A DNA stretch of 64,000 bases from Zygnema cylindricum (lineage: Eukaryota > Streptophyta > Zygnematophyceae > Zygnematales > Zygnemataceae), in the NCBI GenBank assembly GCA_037447655.1, contig JBBHKE010000721.1, positions 56,001 to 120,000 on the forward strand, written 5' to 3'. Positions 33,551 to 44,368 of the stretch are shown here, piece by piece; the first letter of the stretch is position 1, and each line of letters opens with the position of its first letter. The translations under genes and the position numbers were made by a program. The notes below the pieces were generated by a model. The model was not told where the DNA came from. It did not search any database and saw nothing but the letters and a program-made list of their open reading frames with translations.

Positions 33551-34552
33551 TGTTGAAAATAACTAAAAAGGATTTAATATAATTATTTTCTAGGTCTAAA
33601 TATATGAATAAAAAAGAGAGCGAAAGGAGTCAGCCTCAACCTATCTCTCTCCATCCCCCATACTCGTTGTACTCACTAAAAGAGAGAGAGAGAGTAGTGG
33701 AGCCATGGTTGCACCAGCTCCACCTGTGCAGTACAAAAGTGACGTAAGTCACTCTCAACAAAAGGTTGAGTCCGGCAAGACTCGAACCTCCGACCGGTAG
33801 AGCATGGCATAGCCGTTCGCTCTAACCAGTTTGTCGTAGAAGTTCGTTAGAGTATATAGGAATTGATAGATATTTAAGCAGTGTGTGGTAGCTATTCTCA
33901 TTAACAGAAATACAAACATAGATTCATAGAACGAGTTAAATACAGTACGGATATGATTCCGCGAGAAACAAATGAATCAGACATTTGTTTCGACGCTTGA
34001 GATCAAATATTTACTTATATCCAACGGCGCACATCATCGTCGAGATTCCGGAATGGTCACTTTGGCATTTTGTGACGTGGTATGACGTGGCGCCATGTGG
34101 AGAGATAACATTCGGTCGCGAAAATTCCGAGGAACATAGGACGAGTGAAAAGTGGACACGCGTCTGTTTAATGGCCTTGTCGTACAAAGGCCGTACAAAA
34201 AGTACAACGGCAGTAATACTTTCTTATACTGTACAGTGTTCTGATTGGTTTGTATAGTTAATAGATAAGGGTTGAAAGAGGGAGCTAGGACTTAGAAAAA
34301 TTTGGTAGATGGTCTTCTCTCTCTTTGAGAGTTTGTATATATTGGCATCTTTGCAACCTATAACTAATCGCTTGGTTAGGCATTTTTAAAATTTTTTTTT
34401 CCTACGGTTTTGGGAGTCCATGCTGCACAGAGGTGCAGTCAGATTGTCAACTTGTTTGCTTGGGCAGCAGTGGTTGTCATTGGAAGTGAGTTAGATAAAG
34501 ACTATTTAGAGGCTTTCGAATTTTGTAGTCCAATGGAGGACACATAATTGCA
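33551..34552 (+). repeat. 3' LTR of element A
   Basis: 1,002 bp, pairs with 12985-13993. It keeps the antisense tRNA-like module (B-box complement 33779-33788) and the GTAC-rich stretch near 34190-34260. Confidence 0.92.
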
Positions 34553-34557
34553 GTCTG

Positions 34558-36474
34558 TTTGGAGGCTTTACACTTCATTTGCGTATTGTATCCCCAAACT
34601 TCTGAGGTAATCGTTAGGATTTGCTGATATAAACAAAGAGCATATGAGCTTTTTAATTCCCTTACGATGATTAATAGTTATGCTCAACACAATTACCCAG
34701 CCAAGTAGCAAAGGAAATATCTACAAGACCTAAGGCGTTTATATACATTTCTACATCAATGATTAATTTTGTTTCATATTTCTAAGTTTTTCAGTTGAGG
34801 TGGTTACACACACACATCTACCTTATATGGTTTCAGTAGATTTGTGTGGAATTTGGGTGGTACTTTTTTATATATTGGCAAGCTCATTTTCATAAGCAAT
34901 TTTGCCATAACTTGTGATAATGTCATGCCTACCCATCTCGACAATAATTTTGTCTACACTATAAATGTCATAATCCAGTGCTTTGATTTTGGCAATAGTG
35001 CATCCGAAGTTTAGTTTTTATACACTGGTGTTGTTGCAATGTGCATTAAATTTTATTTACGAGCCTATTTTGGCTAAAGTTCTTGGACCATTCACATAGA
35101 CCACTCATCAACAAGTGAGGAGGCCATATCGATCTCAAATGAAGCTTTTCTATATGAGTCAAACAATTGAAGATTATCATGGGCCTCGGCGAAATGAATG
35201 ATGTAGCAAACACAAAAAGCACGCAATTTCTTCCACATACAACAATGGTTTTAATGGCGGAAGTTTTCAAGCAACATGAACAAATTGAGAATATCAATAA
35301 ATTCGACAACACGTTGTTATCTCGCTCAGAGCTTCACAATGCCCTTCCTCGTCGACAGGGTGACACAAAAAACAAATATTGGGTTTGGTAACCCTTGTTG
35401 CAACAACGATTTGAAGGCCACGCGTAAAAAGGGTTAAAAGAAAGCCTTGGTCTTACAAAAACTATTCGTACCACTTTGGGTAGCACTACCTTAGTATCGT
35501 CAACCAATTAGACTAGCGAAAGTCAAAGATCCTAGTTTGCTTAGAAAATAGATTCTTTAACGAATTTCCAATCACTCGGTGAGTGTTGTCATCTTGTGGG
35601 TGTTGGAGTAGAATATCTAGTATGAAAATACTTATTTACATTCATTTAAATGTCTTATCAAACCCACACCCAGAACATACAACATACCACACCCAATAAA
35701 AAACACTTTGGATTGGATTGTATTCTACCTTGACACCGATGTGGGCTCGAAAGCAAACGACCACTGACGGGAAGCGCCAAGATAAGGATGTTTTGGTGTA
35801 TGGTTTGAAGGATTCCAGGTCGAAAATTAATGATGAACTTGTGGAAGTGGGTCCATGACGACATTCCTTGTGAATATAGATAAAAGGTGAAGTTATATAT
35901 TGTTCGTTAACATGAGGTGAACGACAATGAATACATGAGAGGAATTGGGGATGGAGCAAGTGGCGCATGCCTTTTTTGAAAGGCCATAACGTGTATCATC
36001 CATACGTTCACATATTTACGTGCTCTTAACTTATTTGTTCGATGGTTCAAATTGTGTTTTATATAAAAACCTTTGTATTATTAATATTAACCTGTTACAA
36101 TAAAATTAGATCTTTAAAGCAATAGGTAAGTCTAAACCTTTCTTCAAAATTGTGCTTTTCACTTCGTCCCAAACTTACGGCACAAAAAAACGTTATTAAA
36201 GACTTGCTTGAGCGTTTTACCGTAAATGCCTATACCAGACCGAGATTGAAGTCCTCATTTAAAATAAAGTGTTTAAAGACCATGAATAGTTTTGCCCACT
36301 TCCAATGTTTGTAAATAATTAAGTTTATACCATACACATTTGAAAAGACAAAAACGATAAAACCGTAAGACTTCATATCAAGTGGACAAATCGTTCGGAA
36401 AGGTTAAAAGGTGGCATCTTAAGGATGATGACACGAAAAGTGAAATTTGCAAATGGTATGCCCATGATACATAT
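34558..36474. other. No identifiable gene
   Basis: About 1.9 kb of AT-rich DNA beyond the A target duplication. Short open frames on both strands (the longest on the minus strand, 35642-35968) show no motif I recognise. Possibly remains of an older element. Confidence 0.4.
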
Positions 36475-36698
36475 TACACCGTGAATCGCTACTGTACGGA
36501 TTTAATGTTTTTTTCATCGGTTAAACATCTTTTCTCCGTACACACCTGTCAAATTGTGGATCTTACGGTGGCGATTGAAAGGTAAGATTCTCAGCTTCCA
36601 ATTGGCGCTCTTAAATTGATAACTAGAAAAATGTGTATGGAGAAAAAATGTTATCAGTGGCGAAAAAATTATTAACGCTAATAGCGATGCACGGTGTA
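36475..36698. mobile_element. MITE family 1, copy 3
   Basis: 224 bp. Left TACACCGTGAATCGCTACTG, right CTAATAGCGATGCACGGTGTA. Inner arms (AACATCTTTTCTCCGTACAC / its complement near 36630) match copy 1. A partial further end, CACCAATCACTATTAGCG, follows directly at about 36707-36724. Confidence 0.85.
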
Positions 36699-36880
36699 GC
36701 ACACCACCAATCACTATTAGCGTACAGGTTTCTTTAGCATATAGGAATAATTGCAGTGATTTACGCTAACTAGGAATTTGAAATTTTCAAAAAAAACATA
36801 CATTATAATTCTGTACTAATGCTAAATTGGGTCTTTGAAAAAAATAAATGTCGGTCGCAAACATGCTTACACTAAGGGTA

Positions 36881-38228
36881 ACGTTCCATCAAGCGAAAAG
36901 TGGGGAAGTTTACAAAAATCCGCGACTCTCCGTTCCAAATCGTACCGCCTATTTTGTTTTTATACGAAAAACAACATTATAAAGAATCTTGCCAATACTC
37001 TCCGAAGGTCTTGGAGGTAATACTAGCCATCGGATGTCCATCTGCGAAGAGTTCGCTTCATTTTTTCTCTAACCGTCAACCCACCTCGAGGAAGTGGGTT
37101 GGCAGATACAGAAAAAATAAATCGTGACACGCTGGACGATTTAGTTGCGTGTCATGATGGAAAACCAACGAAAAATCTTAAGATTTGCACATGACACGCG
37201 CTTTCCAAAATACAACCGAAAATAAAAACGAAATTTCGTGGCATTCCTTCGTCACGCTATTTTCAGTAACTTTTGTTCGTCACACTATTTCTCTCAAAGG
37301 ACTTTCGTTATGTTCGAAAAAAAAAAACCCTAAAAAATGAGTTGGCGTACAGACTGGCGTCTGCAAAATGTATAAAAGCTTTGTCGTATTATTACTTCTT
37401 ACGCAGGTACATGGTACGAAAGTGAAGATTTGAAGTTAAGTTTGTCGTTGCTAAAAATCTGAAAGATATTAAATATCGGATCATATATTGCATGGCGCCA
37501 ATCAATTTAGAACACGTGGCTTATAGATTTTTCGTGATGGAACATCGACTCAGGGTGACGTTCCATCAGGCGAAAAGTGGCGTAGTTTACAGAAATCCGC
37601 GACCCTCCATACCAAATCGTACCGACTATTTTGTTTTTATAGGATAAACAACATTACAGAGAATCTTGCCGATACTCTTCGAGAGTCTTGGAGGTAATAT
37701 TGGCCGTCGGATGTTCATCTGCGAAGAGTTCGCTTCATTTTTTTCGGTAACCGTTAACCCACCTCGAGGAGGTGGGTTGGCAGCTACAGAAAAAAAAAGT
37801 TCGTAACACGCTGGACGATTAAGCTACGTGTCATGATGGAAAACCAACAAAAAATCTTAAGATTTGCACATGACGCGCGCTTTCCAAAATACAACCGAAA
37901 AAAAAAAACGAAATTCCGTAGCATTCCTTCGTCACGCTATTTTCATTAACTTTTGTACGTCACACTATTTCTCTTAAAAGACTTTCGTTATGCGAAAACA
38001 TAAACCCTAAAAAATGAGCTGGCGTACAGACTAGCGTCAGCAAAAAGTATAAAAGTTTTGTCGTATGATTACTTCGTACGCTGGTACATGGTACAAAAGT
38101 GAAGATTTGTAGCTAAGTTTATCGGTGCTAAAAATCTAAAAGATATTAATTATCGGATCGTAGCTTGCGTGGCGCCAGTCATTTTAGAACAACTGGCTTA
38201 TAGAATCTACGTGATGGAAAATCGACTC
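36881..38228 (+). repeat. Two-copy tandem duplication, about 677-bp unit
   Basis: 36881-37557 and 37558-38228 are aligned copies (about 85-90% identical by eye), each starting ACGTTCCATCA and ending near a TGATGGAA motif, so the unit borders are inverted. Each contains an 11-bp inverted repeat CCCACCTCGAG/AAGTGGG-type hairpin (near 37079 and 37757). No coding signal. Confidence 0.85.
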
Positions 38229-40588
38229 AGGGTGGACTTCCATTAGGCGTCTCAATAATTATACGGAAAGTTTTACTGAAAGGCGTGCCTTCCATTAGGT
38301 CTCGACAGTAAACCATTTTTTATTTGCGTGGCTCATTCTGGTTGTAACACGTAGGTTAATATTAGATGCATAAAATATTGAAAGAATCTTAGGGCGTGTT
38401 CCCATGTAACCGATATTTTGAAACGTTATTTTGGAATTTAGCGCAGATTTTACGGTGTACTTTTCGAAGTGTGCCTATGTCAATCGTTACTTGCGCGTTC
38501 ATTATTTTGAATATGTGGCAGTTGTACACGTCGCCAATACTTGCGACACCTGTAGACGCCAACAAACTGCTGACATTTGTAGACGCCAACGATCTCGGAA
38601 CAAACTGCGGACTATTGTACGCCGCAAAGAGCTCCTGACATAGTGGGACAATTGTCGACGCCAACTATCATTTGTTGACGCCCACACGTGAACGACATAA
38701 GCAATCGCCTACGTCTACAAAATGACATTTGTAGACGCCCACAAGTGGACAACATAAGCAAACGGACAAACAATTTTTTTTTCGTGTATTCTCCCAACTG
38801 CAAAAAAAACAAATGAAAACTTTTGACACGTGCAACCCAGGCTTTCTATTCGTCAATAGGGTAGTATTTTGATTCAAAGCATGTCGCGATTTGATTTCAG
38901 TGCAAGTGTGAAGATGAGCTGGAAGTGGGTCGCGATGATAATACTGCCAAATCGCCGTACCTTTCAAGTTCCAAGATGACGCAAAATGTATTTGAGTTTT
39001 TGCCCATTTATCGTACGGCGTAATATTTTCAAGTAGGAAGTCCAATTTTCTGTGTAAGGGTATTTTCGCATGTAACCGAAACTTAGTCTTGCTACTTTGT
39101 TTTTTAGCGAAGATTCTCCGTACAATTTTCAGAGCATTCGTATGTAAAGAAATGAAATCGTAACTTAAAATTGTGACGGATGTAGACGTGGGTGTAATTT
39201 GTGACGATTGTAAACGAGTACAAAACTCGCGACAATCGATGACGTTTACAAAATAGAGACGGTTGTAGACGTCTACCTACTTGTGACATTGTAGATGTTT
39301 AGGGTTTGTGACATTTTGATGTCACGCGTACTTATGATAGCGTTGACGTCACTAATTCCAAAACATTCCGCCATGGTTTCCCGATTTTGTTTTTTCGTCT
39401 GTTTTCACTCTACTTGCCATCAAATTAAGCTAAAATACAGCCAAAACAAATATTTTTCATAGATCTTTCATTTGATACCTTTCTTGCCTTTTTTCATTGC
39501 AAGAATTGTGAGATAGACGCGTTAGGTGGAGAGGGAGAGAAAGAGAGGCGCTTTCACCATCTTCGCTTTTGCGAAATGGCGTCAGTTGGTCGAAACCCCC
39601 CTCCACGGGCCGGTACGGAAAAAAGCGCACGGAAAAAAGTCACGCATAAGTTGGAAACGTGCAGTGGGTTTTTTTTTTTGGTACTCCGCGGACAAAAATT
39701 GTCAAAAAATATGACACGTGCGACAACATCTTCCTATTCGCTCTCCTTTTTGGACTATATTTAAAATCACCTCGCGAGGTGATTTGACGTAAAGTTTGAA
39801 CGTGTGATGAAAGGACGCGAAAATGGGTCGAAATGCGCTAAACGACAAATTGCATCGCGCTAGTCGACAAACTTACGTACGTCTAAAGTTTCACTGTAAT
39901 GTAACTTGTACGGTGCTAATTTCAATTTTTTGGTACGGCTGCGGATTTTCTCGTCTTTTTCTAAGTTATGAAGGAAAACGACACGAAATAACTGTAACTT
40001 TACCACATGCGAAAATACCCTAAACGACGGGAAAAAACCCTTACTTGAACACATGGGGACACGCCTTTAGATGAACGCAATATCTGTACGATCGGAGGTA
40101 ATATCTGTACCCATGGAGGAAATATCTGTACCGTAGGAGGTAATTAATGACTCGTTCATATGGCATTAAGTGCATTACCCAAAATTTCAAAACGCAACGA
40201 CAAAAAGGCTGCGGCATTTTTGATGGTGGGAGCGTGACTGATAATTTCGGGAGATTCGCAGCCACCCTGGCGGAACGCACGTGGCCTTTGCGACGTGTAC
40301 GCACATATGCGCGCGCTCCTCGTGGATTTTTTTGACCTTTTCCACGCGGCCTATTTTTACACGTCTGTATTCGAGAACTGTTCTCCCTGTGCACGGTCTT
40401 AACAAACTGTAGGGTTGGTGACATGGCGTCTCGGATATAAAGTGTATTAGAATCCGACGGTCCGAAATTACGCCTACAACATTGGACATTTTTGTGTAAT
40501 GTTGTTTTCCTTGGAAAAAAAAAATATGTACGAACCTGTACGACCGTCAGTAAAAAACGCTACTTTTTCGCTAATGGAAGTCCACCCT
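38229..40588 (-). mobile_element. TIR element family 3, long copy
   Basis: 2,360 bp with TIRs AGGGTGGACTTCCATTAGG (38229) and CTAATGGAAGTCCACCCT (40571-40588). Both ends match the short copy at 7621-8387 in opposite orientation. The extra middle (about 38400-40060) carries short repeats around TTGTAGACGCC (38545-38735, 39175-39300) and no recognisable transposase. It probably depends on an enzyme encoded elsewhere, or is a partner of the short form by internal deletion. Confidence 0.7.
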
Positions 40589-40725
40589 CAATCGACCCGG
40601 TCTGTAGAGTTTGCCGTACAATTACAAAAACCCTCAATCGACCCTCTGTAGAGTTTGCCGTACAATTACAGAAACCCTCAATCGACCCGGTGTGTAGAGC
40701 TGGCCGTACAATTACAGACGTCTGA
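40586..40725. repeat. Three-copy tandem repeat, about 45-bp unit
   Basis: Three copies of a unit with CCTCAATCGACCC, GTAGAG and GCCGTACAATTACA, starting at the right end of the family 3 element and ending at an inverted TGATGGAACTTGACCCT that mirrors AGGGTAACGTTCCATCA at 36875. Confidence 0.85.
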
Positions 40726-40747
40726 TGGAACTTGACCCTAATATAGG

Positions 40748-41276
40748 TACACCGTGAATCGCTATTACTATTAACGTGTTGGTCGCTAATTGAGGTACCC
40801 TGTTTTTTTAGGCAAATTCTCAAATAGAATTAGACATTCTAAATGTTCCTACACGTTATTTGAGGTGTTCCATAAAATAGGATTCATGACTCTAATATAG
40901 TACCATCGTAAATAGTATGGTGTACGGTCTGTCAGATCCGTACAATTTAGTACTTTTTTTAGTAGAAAAGTACAGAAAAGATATTCACGCTGTCCCCTAG
41001 TCGCGCCAACATGTAATTGCGTAAATTTTTTCCGGCATTCGCGGATGAAAAAAAAATGCGACGGCGTACGATTTGAACAATTTCGTACATGCACATATTG
41101 TAGTGTGGAGATATTCTGCACCGAAATTTTTTATAAAGCAGTTTGCAAATTAGAGTGTACGAAAAATTAGAATAAAAATTATTTCCAAAAAAAACGACAT
41201 TCCCAAGTAGCGTAAATAACGCTAATTGTTTCATTACGCTATCTATTTCATTACGCTAATAGCGATTCACGGTGTA
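40748..41276. mobile_element. MITE family 1, copy 4 (long)
   Basis: 529 bp. Left TACACCGTGAATCGCTATTA, right CTAATAGCGATTCACGGTGTA: nearly perfect 20-bp inverted ends. The middle is unrelated to copies 1-3, so it may be a longer form or carry an insertion. Confidence 0.85.
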
Positions 41277-41487
41277 GTTGTCCAAAATCTGACAAATCAT
41301 ACACAAATCGTACGTTCACACAGTCGAAACGTGATTGTTGGACGAATACGTGCGAACGTGATATTTGAAAGCCCGATTTCATCCCCTTTTTAGAGCGCAT
41401 ATTCTCATGCGTCCACGGTTACCAAAACTCATTTATTATACTTTTTCACTTAAAAAGGTACATTTGTGTACGATCTGACACTTACCG

Positions 41488-41656
41488 TACACCACACTAT
41501 TTAAATGACAACGTACTTTCGTTTTTACGCTAATTGGACAAAAATCCCTAAATGGCGTAAAGGAAAAAACAGAATAATTTATGCTATTTAAGAATTTGGA
41601 AAAAAAAAAGCTGGACCGAATTAGCGTTCAATACGCTAATAGCGATTGGCGGTGCA
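41488..41656. mobile_element. MITE family 1, copy 5 (decayed)
   Basis: Right end CTAATAGCGATTGGCGGTGCA is clear. The left end TACACCACACTATTTAAATG is weak. Inner ACGCTAATTGG and TTAGCGTTCAATACGC motifs fit the family. Confidence 0.6.
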
Positions 41657-41668
41657 TTGTATTGTACT

Positions 41669-41974
41669 CATAGTTCAAAAGTAGGTGAAAGTAGGCCCAT
41701 ACAATATGCCTACTGTATGCAAAACATACAAGATGACCTTAAGACCCATATTGTATTCGAACCTATTCGGACCACTTAAAATATTCGGACAAAATATTGG
41801 ACCAATTAAAACATTCGGACCAAATCTTTTAATTACACCGTCAGATTCGAAAGATCGGACGGTCTTTGACCAAAGTAGCGATCTAATAAGATCACATGAA
41901 AAGCCCATAACACAACTTACGATAAAGACGCCGACCAAAGGCCTACCATAAAAACGCCTACTTTTTGAACTATG
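41669..41974. mobile_element. hAT-like MITE (family 2), third copy
   Basis: 306 bp, TIRs CATAGTTCAAAAGTAGG and CTACTTTTTGAACTATG, inverted relative to the copy at 9579. Flanking ATTGTACT (41661-41668) and GTTGTACT (41975-41982) form an 8-bp target duplication with one mismatch. It lies 12 bp from MITE family 1 copy 5. Confidence 0.85.
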
Positions 41975-41982
41975 GTTGTACT

Positions 41983-44368
41983 ATACTCTCTATGTATCTA
42001 TGACAGCTTCCCAATCGCTTCTCCAAGATGTAGGACAAGAAATGAGACGGTGGAGCCTCATGTAACTCGAAAATCCATCCCGTGTTTAGCGGGCGAAGAG
42101 AACAGGTTAAACCCTATACAAAAAGAGTGGCATGTAAACAATTTTTTTTATTATTACTCATAATCGCAATTTGAAGACAAATAGAGAGGGAGATTACCAA
42201 AAAAGAAAGAAGGGAGTGGGCATTATATGGCGCGGAAATTAAACTTGTCGTTTTTTGGTTCGAGAAGAAAGGTCTTTGAATTTTGTTTTTCTTTACCTTC
42301 ACACTATATTTGGCAACAATTAAAAAGAGTAAAGGCCAAAAAACGAGATTACTACGCCATAGCCATGGCTCTAGATTTTTTGGATAGTTAATATAGCCAT
42401 GGTTATGAACCTACCTAAGTTATTGTTACAACATTTACGTATTTTCCACCATGGGATGCCATCCACATCGATGATCTTCGAGGTTTTGGACCTTGGCTTG
42501 GTAGGGTTGTGGGTAGTCGTTTACTTTAATTTTCTTCTCTTTGTGGGTAGTCATCTCTTGTAATTTTAATTAGCCTTGTTGGTTACTTGTTTTAGTTGGT
42601 GTTGTCTTTTGAAAGCCTCTTGAGAACCTCTTGGAAGTTTCTAGAGAGGGTCCGATATATCATCGTATTTTTTTTTTCTCTATTGCATATACGAGCTTCA
42701 TTTGGTTTAAACATTACTAAATTAAGAAAAATGCTGAACCAAATTTTCATTTTCTTTCTCGGGAATGGTTTTCGTTTTTGCGGCTAATCAAATTATTGTG
42801 GGTCTGGTTAATTGGTTATTCAAATGGCAGAAAATACCTGAGATGTAAACACATTTTTTGATTCTTACCGTAAATAGTGTGGTAACAGGCACCATCCGAC
42901 GATTTGGAAGCCCTTAATCGACTTATGGACGATAATCGTGAGCTTTTTGTACCAGAGCTCTAGGTGGGGTTTTCACTCTCAAGGGGAGAAAGACATGTAT
43001 TTACCAAAATGTGTTAGTGACTGATGTTCGTACAAAGATTTTTTCTTTTACGTAATTTTTCTGTTTTTGGTTTGTATTCCTCACATTCATTTGTCCATCT
43101 TGTGCTTTACGCATACAAAGCTCACGATTTTCAGTGAAGAAAAAAGAAAGAAAGTGGAGTGGAACATGCGTCATTTACGATGTACTTGGATGGCATTTGT
43201 GTGATTTAAAACATATAATTTAATTTTATATTTTAACATTTAATTTGCTTTGGCTTGTGGTGCATAGCATTGTACCCTCCTGAGTTTTTTCATTTTTTTA
43301 TGTACTCTTTAGTTCTCGTGAACACGATTACAAGGTAGAATATTCAGTGATTCTTTACTATCTAGGCTTTCTAACTAAAATTGCTTATTTGCTTTCAAGT
43401 TTTTCAATGCCTTTGGTCATTTAGTGAACCCTTTTCAAAATACCGCTGCAACGTTACAATTTTTTTTCTCTCTGAGGAATCAAATTTGTTTTTACTTCAC
43501 AAAATTCAAGATGAGAAATGAAAACATGAAACTGTGTCGGAAAAAATGCAGGTTTTCACATCCTCACTTTTTGTCATTTGCGACTAAAATCCTCCGGGAA
43601 CTTGTGGACGAAAGGTATTTTGCCACTCTATTTGAAAAATATCCGTTCTCCTGTTTTTTACAAAATTTATTTTAACTGTCGTGTTTGATCGACGGTGATT
43701 TTTCTGCTGTATAACATCTCTGGGATTTTAACACCCATGATAACTCGGAAGACTGCATATAAAAATGTCATTTTGGCTATGAAATTCTCTCTCTCTCTCT
43801 CTCTCTCTTTTTCTTTTTGTGGAGGGGATATGTGGATTATCAGAGTTGCGGTTTGAGGGTTTGATGAATGAAAGAAGCAGGAAACGCCATTGAAGACCTG
43901 TCAGGCTTATTACACCTTTAATCGCAATTAGAGTTAAGGAAATGTCAGTTTGAATGAGGATTCAGTGTGTGGCACAGTTTTGACGGCCTTATAATTAGTA
44001 TCATTGTTTCGATTAAAAATATTCATTGCCAAATCAGTGTCTCTAACTGATGAAAGTTGTGTTGCACTACAAAAGTTGCTCCATGTGCCCTATGTCTGGA
44101 TGTTGATGTCTCTCAAAACGGTGTGTCATTTGGTGACGTAACAGAGACACATGGTGTGACATCGTTGCACAGTGCTGACTCATAGCCTCCTGTGACGTGA
44201 CACCAGCAGGGACTGCACCGCTGGCGGATTAGTCGGTGACTTGACAGCGGCCCGTGGCGGGACATCGGGCATAGACAATGCAGGCGGGAGGGTACCCGTG
44301 ACGTGACAGTTGGCCGAGCCGGGAGTTGACGTCGTTGCAGATTAGGGTTTTTTTGCGGAGGCAAGGCC
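41983..44368. other. Intergenic; promoter side of the fucosyltransferase gene
   Basis: No gene recognised. The last 260 bp (44105-44368) turn GC- and CpG-richer and hold many GTGACGT/TGACGTGACA motifs (44134, 44200, 44290), possible bZIP-type sites, just upstream of the start codon. A (CT)n run lies at 43785-43808. Confidence 0.45.

Larger units (their letters stand above)
12985..34552 (+). mobile_element. Copia LTR retrotransposon A (outermost of nest)
   Basis: Begins TGTTGAAAA and ends ATTGCA. Flanked by GTCTG at 12980-12984 and GTCTG at 34553-34557, an exact 5-bp target duplication. LTRs are 12985-13993 and 33551-34552. The total length of 21.6 kb comes from element B (15220-30471) inserted in its protease region; its own sequence is about 6.3 kb. 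Its coding parts have many stops and frameshifts, and its LTRs differ more than those of C or D, so it is the oldest of the nest. Confidence 0.93.

Noticed and set aside
35046-35968. Several overlapping open frames (35046-35312, 35167-35391, 35642-35968).
   Set aside because: No known motif, no consistent strand or frame, no splice structure that joins them.
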